This document shows, piece by piece, positions 60,994 to 64,000 of a stretch of 64,000 bases of DNA; position 1 is the first letter of the stretch; every line of letters starts with the position of its first letter. The notes below the pieces were generated by a model. It was given only the letters and a program-made list of their open reading frames with translations, made no database searches and was not told the origin of the DNA. The position numbers were made by a program, and so were the translations under genes. The stretch is taken from positions 2,976,001 to 3,040,000 of the forward strand of contig OZ244154.1 of assembly GCA_965216335.1 (NCBI GenBank). The letters are read 5' to 3'. This DNA is from JAHEJE01 sp965216335. GTDB lineage: Bacteria; Pseudomonadota; Alphaproteobacteria; Rhizobiales; Aestuariivirgaceae.

Positions 60994-61880
60994 GTATCCT
61001 GCTCGACAGAACGACCCCGGTCCTGGTCCAGGGCATCACCGGCAAGATCGGTGAGTTTCACACCCGGGAGATGCTCCAATACGGTACCAATATCGTTGGT
61101 GGTGTCACCCCCGGCAAGGGCGGGCGCGCGGTGGAAGGCGTTCCGGTGTTCGACACCGTCAAGGAAGCCGTTGCCAAGACCGGCGCCGAGGCCAGCGTCA
61201 TGTTCGTACCGCCGCCCTTTGCCGCCGATTCGATCATGGAAGCGGCCGACAGCAGCCTGAAGCTGTGCGTTGCCATCACCGATGGCATCCCGGCCCAGGA
61301 CATGATCCGCGTCAAACGCTACATGCGCCGCTACCGCCAGGAAAACCGCATGCGGCTGATCGGCCCGAACTGTGCCGGCATCATCTCGCCAGGCAAGGCC
61401 CTGCTCGGTATCATGCCGGATCACATCTACCTGCCGGGCAATGTCGGTATCGTCGGCCGCTCCGGCACGCTTGGCTATGAAGCCGCCTCGCAGATGAAGG
61501 ACCTGGGCATTGGTGTTTCGACCAGCGTCGGCATCGGCGGCGATCCGGTCAACGGCTCGTCTTTCAAGGATATCCTTGAGCTGTTCGAGGCCGATCCCGA
61601 AACCAGGGCCGTGGTGATGATCGGCGAAATCGGCGGCCCGCAGGAAGCCGAGGCCGCCGAGTTCGTGCGCAACCACATGACCAAGCCGGTCGTCGCCTAC
61701 GTTGCCGGTCTCAGTGCGCCCAAAGGCCGCCGCATGGGCCATGCCGGCGCGATCATCTCCGCTTTTGGTGAGAGCGCCAGCGAGAAAGTCGAAATCCTGC
61801 GCGAGGTTGGCGCCACCATTGCCCCGAGCCCGGCTGAAATCGGCTCCGCGGTCGAGGGTGTGTTGCAGCAGGCGGCCTGA
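60990..61880 (+). CDS. mtkB: Malate-CoA ligase (malate thiokinase) subunit alpha
   Basis: This 296-residue SucD-type subunit binds CoA through GITGKIGEFHTREMLQYG at the N-terminus. It carries the phospho-His, His251, in MGHAGAII. The GPNCAGIISPGKALLGIMP block is typical. It pairs with mtkA, and its ATG overlaps the mtkA stop. The next gene is ppc, after 148 bases. See mtkA for the choice between malate and succinate. Confidence 0.9.
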   Translation: MSILLDRTTPVLVQGITGKIGEFHTREMLQYGTNIVGGVTPGKGGRAVEGVPVFDTVKEAVAKTGAEASVMFVPPPFAADSIMEAADSSLKLCVAITDGIPAQDMIRVKRYMRRYRQENRMRLIGPNCAGIISPGKALLGIMPDHIYLPGNVGIVGRSGTLGYEAASQMKDLGIGVSTSVGIGGDPVNGSSFKDILELFEADPETRAVVMIGEIGGPQEAEAAEFVRNHMTKPVVAYVAGLSAPKGRRMGHAGAIISAFGESASEKVEILREVGATIAPSPAEIGSAVEGVLQQAA

Positions 61881-62028
61881 CCTCGCCTCGCGCGGCCGCC
61901 ACCTGGCCTTGACGCTGTCACCGCCAGCCGATACCGCTCACCGGATGACCGTCTGGCACATGGCCTGCGCCGCATCGTGCATTGTCAAAACAGCCCGGGT
62001 TCGCGGCTGATCGGAGGCGAGGTCCGCC

Positions 62029-64000
62029 ATGCAGCAAACACCGCTTCCAGCAGCCGAGCGCGAGCCGACGTATCTCGATGCCTGCAAGGATCTGTTGCAG
62101 GGTCTTTTGGCCGATGTCGTGGCCAGCCGCGCCCCGGCGGCAAGCCCGCTCTTGTTGCGCGCCGAAGGCAACGTCTTCCACGAACCCAAATCGCGCCGCC
62201 ACGCGCTGCAGGTCATTGGTATCTGGTTCAATCTGCTGAACATCGCCGAGGAAAACGCCGCGGTGCGCGCTCGCCGCCAGGTCGAAGCTGCCGGCGGTCC
62301 AGATCAGCTCAAGGGGTCGTTCTCCAGTGCACTGGCGTCCGTCGCCGCACAGGGCACATCCGGTGAGGCTGTCGCGCGCGCCCTCGCCAGGCTTGATGTT
62401 TCACCGACCCTGACCGCCCACCCGACGGAGGCCAAGCGGGTCACTGTTCTGGAAATTCACCGCCGCATCTACCGCAAGCTGTTTGAGCTTGAAGAACAGC
62501 GCTGGACCCCGCGCGAACGCCAGCGCCTGACCGCCGAACTGCGCAACGAGATCGACCTGTTGTGGATGACCGGCGAACTGCGCCTCGAGCGCCCGACGCT
62601 GGAACAGGAAGTCGCCTGGGGCTTGCACTTCTTCCGCGAGAACCTGTTCGAAGCTGTGCCCCAGGTCATGGAACAGGTACGCTTGGCCTACTACCGGCAT
62701 TACCCCGAAAACGCGGTGTCATTGCACCCGTTCCTGCGTTTTTCATCATGGATCGGCGGCGACCGTGACGGCAACCACTATGTAACCGCTGAGGTTACGG
62801 CCCGAACATTGAAGGCCAACCGAGATTGCGTGCTGGAGCACTACCGCGACACCCTCGCCGGCCTCATCCCCACGCTCAGCATATCTGCCACCGTGACCGA
62901 CATCCCCCAATCCTTTCTGCAACATGTTGCAACCGTGCTGGAGCGTTGTCCCGACGGCGATGAGTTGCGGCGGCGAAATCAATCAGAGGTCTTTCGCCAG
63001 TATCTTGCAGGCCTGCACACACTCATTTGCGCCATGCTGGCTGACGGTGGTGGCTACGCCGCGTCTAAGGATTTTGTTGCCGATCTGGCGGCCATGGAAC
63101 GCGCTCTTGCCGAGATGCGCTGCGGCAACCTGGCGGCAACCCTCATCAGGCCACTGCGCTGGCAGGTGGAGGCCTTCGGCTTCCATGCCGCATCTCTCGA
63201 CATCCGCCAGAACTCCGATGTCGTCAACCGCACGGTGCGCGCCGTCTGGCAGGCCAACGCATCGGGAGGTGATCAGGTGCCGGAGCCTGCCAGCAAGCAA
63301 TGGTCCGCCCGGCTGCGCAGCGAGTTGAGCGCTCACCAGACCGCTGCGCCTGACCTGCAAAACCTGCCCGATGAAGCTGCCGAACTGATCAGTGTGTTCC
63401 GGCTCATGTCCGGCATCGTCAATTCGCGCGACGCCGATGCCATCGGCGCCTTCATTCTGTCGATGACCACGTCCGCCGACGATCTCCTCGCCGTATACCT
63501 GCTCGCCAAGTACACCGGCATGCTGGCCGGCGGCGACAGCTCCGGTGCCATTGCGCTCAGTGCCGTGCCGCTGTTCGAGACCATCGGCGATCTGCGCGCC
63601 GCGCCGCAGATCCTCAAAGAGCTGTTCGATGTGCCGGTCGTGCGCCGTTCGGTCAACGCCCGCGGCGGCCGGCAGGAAATCATGCTCGGCTATTCCGACT
63701 CAAACAAGGATGGTGGCTTCCTGTGCTCCACCTGGGAGCTTTCCAAAGCCCAGCGCCGCATCTGCGAAGGCGCCAAAAAGGCCGGCGTCGAGATCAGCTT
63801 CTTCCATGGCCGCGGCGGTTCGGTCAGCCGCGGCGGCGCACCGACCGGCCGTGCCATAGCCGCCCAGCCGTCACTCACGGTAACCGGTGCCATGCGCATC
63901 ACCGAGCAGGGCGAGGTGGTGTCGTCGAAATACGCCAACCGCGGCACTGCGCTCTACCAGTTGGAAATGCTGAGCGCCAGCGTGCTCGCCCACACGCTGA
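62029..64000 (+). CDS. ppc: Phosphoenolpyruvate carboxylase (5' part)
   Basis: This enzyme carboxylates PEP to oxaloacetate and supplies the C4 acid of the serine cycle. The gene is cut by the window end after 657 codons of an expected 900 or so. VSPTLTAHPTEAKR carries catalytic His131, and FHGRGGSVSRGGAPTGRA is the glycine-rich PEP loop. WIGGDRDGNHYVT is a further family block. ATG at 62029 follows GGAGG with 11-base spacing. No stop or frameshift is seen up to the edge. It closes the sgaA-mtkA-mtkB-ppc operon seen here. Confidence 0.95.
   Translation, partial: MQQTPLPAAEREPTYLDACKDLLQGLLADVVASRAPAASPLLLRAEGNVFHEPKSRRHALQVIGIWFNLLNIAEENAAVRARRQVEAAGGPDQLKGSFSSALASVAAQGTSGEAVARALARLDVSPTLTAHPTEAKRVTVLEIHRRIYRKLFELEEQRWTPRERQRLTAELRNEIDLLWMTGELRLERPTLEQEVAWGLHFFRENLFEAVPQVMEQVRLAYYRHYPENAVSLHPFLRFSSWIGGDRDGNHYVTAEVTARTLKANRDCVLEHYRDTLAGLIPTLSISATVTDIPQSFLQHVATVLERCPDGDELRRRNQSEVFRQYLAGLHTLICAMLADGGGYAASKDFVADLAAMERALAEMRCGNLAATLIRPLRWQVEAFGFHAASLDIRQNSDVVNRTVRAVWQANASGGDQVPEPASKQWSARLRSELSAHQTAAPDLQNLPDEAAELISVFRLMSGIVNSRDADAIGAFILSMTTSADDLLAVYLLAKYTGMLAGGDSSGAIALSAVPLFETIGDLRAAPQILKELFDVPVVRRSVNARGGRQEIMLGYSDSNKDGGFLCSTWELSKAQRRICEGAKKAGVEISFFHGRGGSVSRGGAPTGRAIAAQPSLTVTGAMRITEQGEVVSSKYANRGTALYQLEMLSASVLAHTL

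Overview
The window is a high-GC chromosomal segment from an alphaproteobacterium. It most resembles the Hyphomicrobiales (Rhizobiales): the gene orders EIIA-HPr-ahcY-divL-tsaE-murU-addB-addA-trxA and aroA-cmk-rpsA-sppA-ihfB-pyrF-trpF-trpB-trpA-accD-folC are typical of that order. A serine-cycle operon at the right end points to one-carbon (methylotrophic or methyl-group-using) metabolism. The exact genus cannot be read from the window. LAYOUT, 1-26.4 kb: housekeeping core. On the plus strand lie the tail of a PTS EIIA, HPr, S-adenosylhomocysteinase, the cell-cycle pseudo-kinase DivL (Tyr in place of the phospho-acceptor His), a TsaE/sugar-kinase fusion, a MurU-like nucleotidyltransferase, AddB, AddA and thioredoxin. 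On the minus strand lie aroA, cmk, rpsA, sppA, ihfB, a LapA-type protein, pyrF, trpF, trpB, trpA, accD and folC. 26.5-29.8 kb: tRNA-Ala(GGC) followed by two integrase C-terminal remnants, a large RTX-type protein and about 0.7 kb of degraded sequence. This looks like the residue of tRNA-targeted islands. 29.8-37.9 kb: acetylpolyamine amidohydrolase, a YtcJ-type amidohydrolase, a NylB-like serine hydrolase and a potABCD-type polyamine ABC transporter, probably one polyamine/amide-use module. 38.1-39.5 kb: a D-Ala-D-Ala carboxypeptidase whose signal peptide is interrupted, in frame, by a palindromic element flanked by TA. 39.5-43 kb: divergent oxyR and katG. 43-47.8 kb: a compact six-gene operon with a four-subunit succinate dehydrogenase/fumarate reductase-like complex and a two-subunit class I fumarase. 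48-56.4 kb: a glycine-betaine-type ABC transporter (binding protein, ATPase, tandem-fused permease), a DUF1989-GcvT fusion enzyme and an ArgE-type deacetylase. Two intergenic regions here carry clustered TTGG repeats. 56.5-64 kb: the serine cycle, with malyl-CoA lyase and a LuxR-type response regulator on the minus strand and sgaA-mtkA-mtkB-ppc on the plus strand (ppc runs off the end). HOW IT FITS: betaine-type compounds imported by the transporter could be demethylated by the folate-type GcvT enzyme. The C1 units and glycine would then enter the adjacent serine cycle, while ahcY recycles the by-product of methylation. That link is inference from context. The strongest unusual signals are the in-frame palindromic insertion in dacB, the shared TTGG repeat arrays, the palindrome and candidate leader ORF ahead of sgaA next to an atypical response regulator, and the flavoprotein with Cys where SdhA has its flavin-bearing His.
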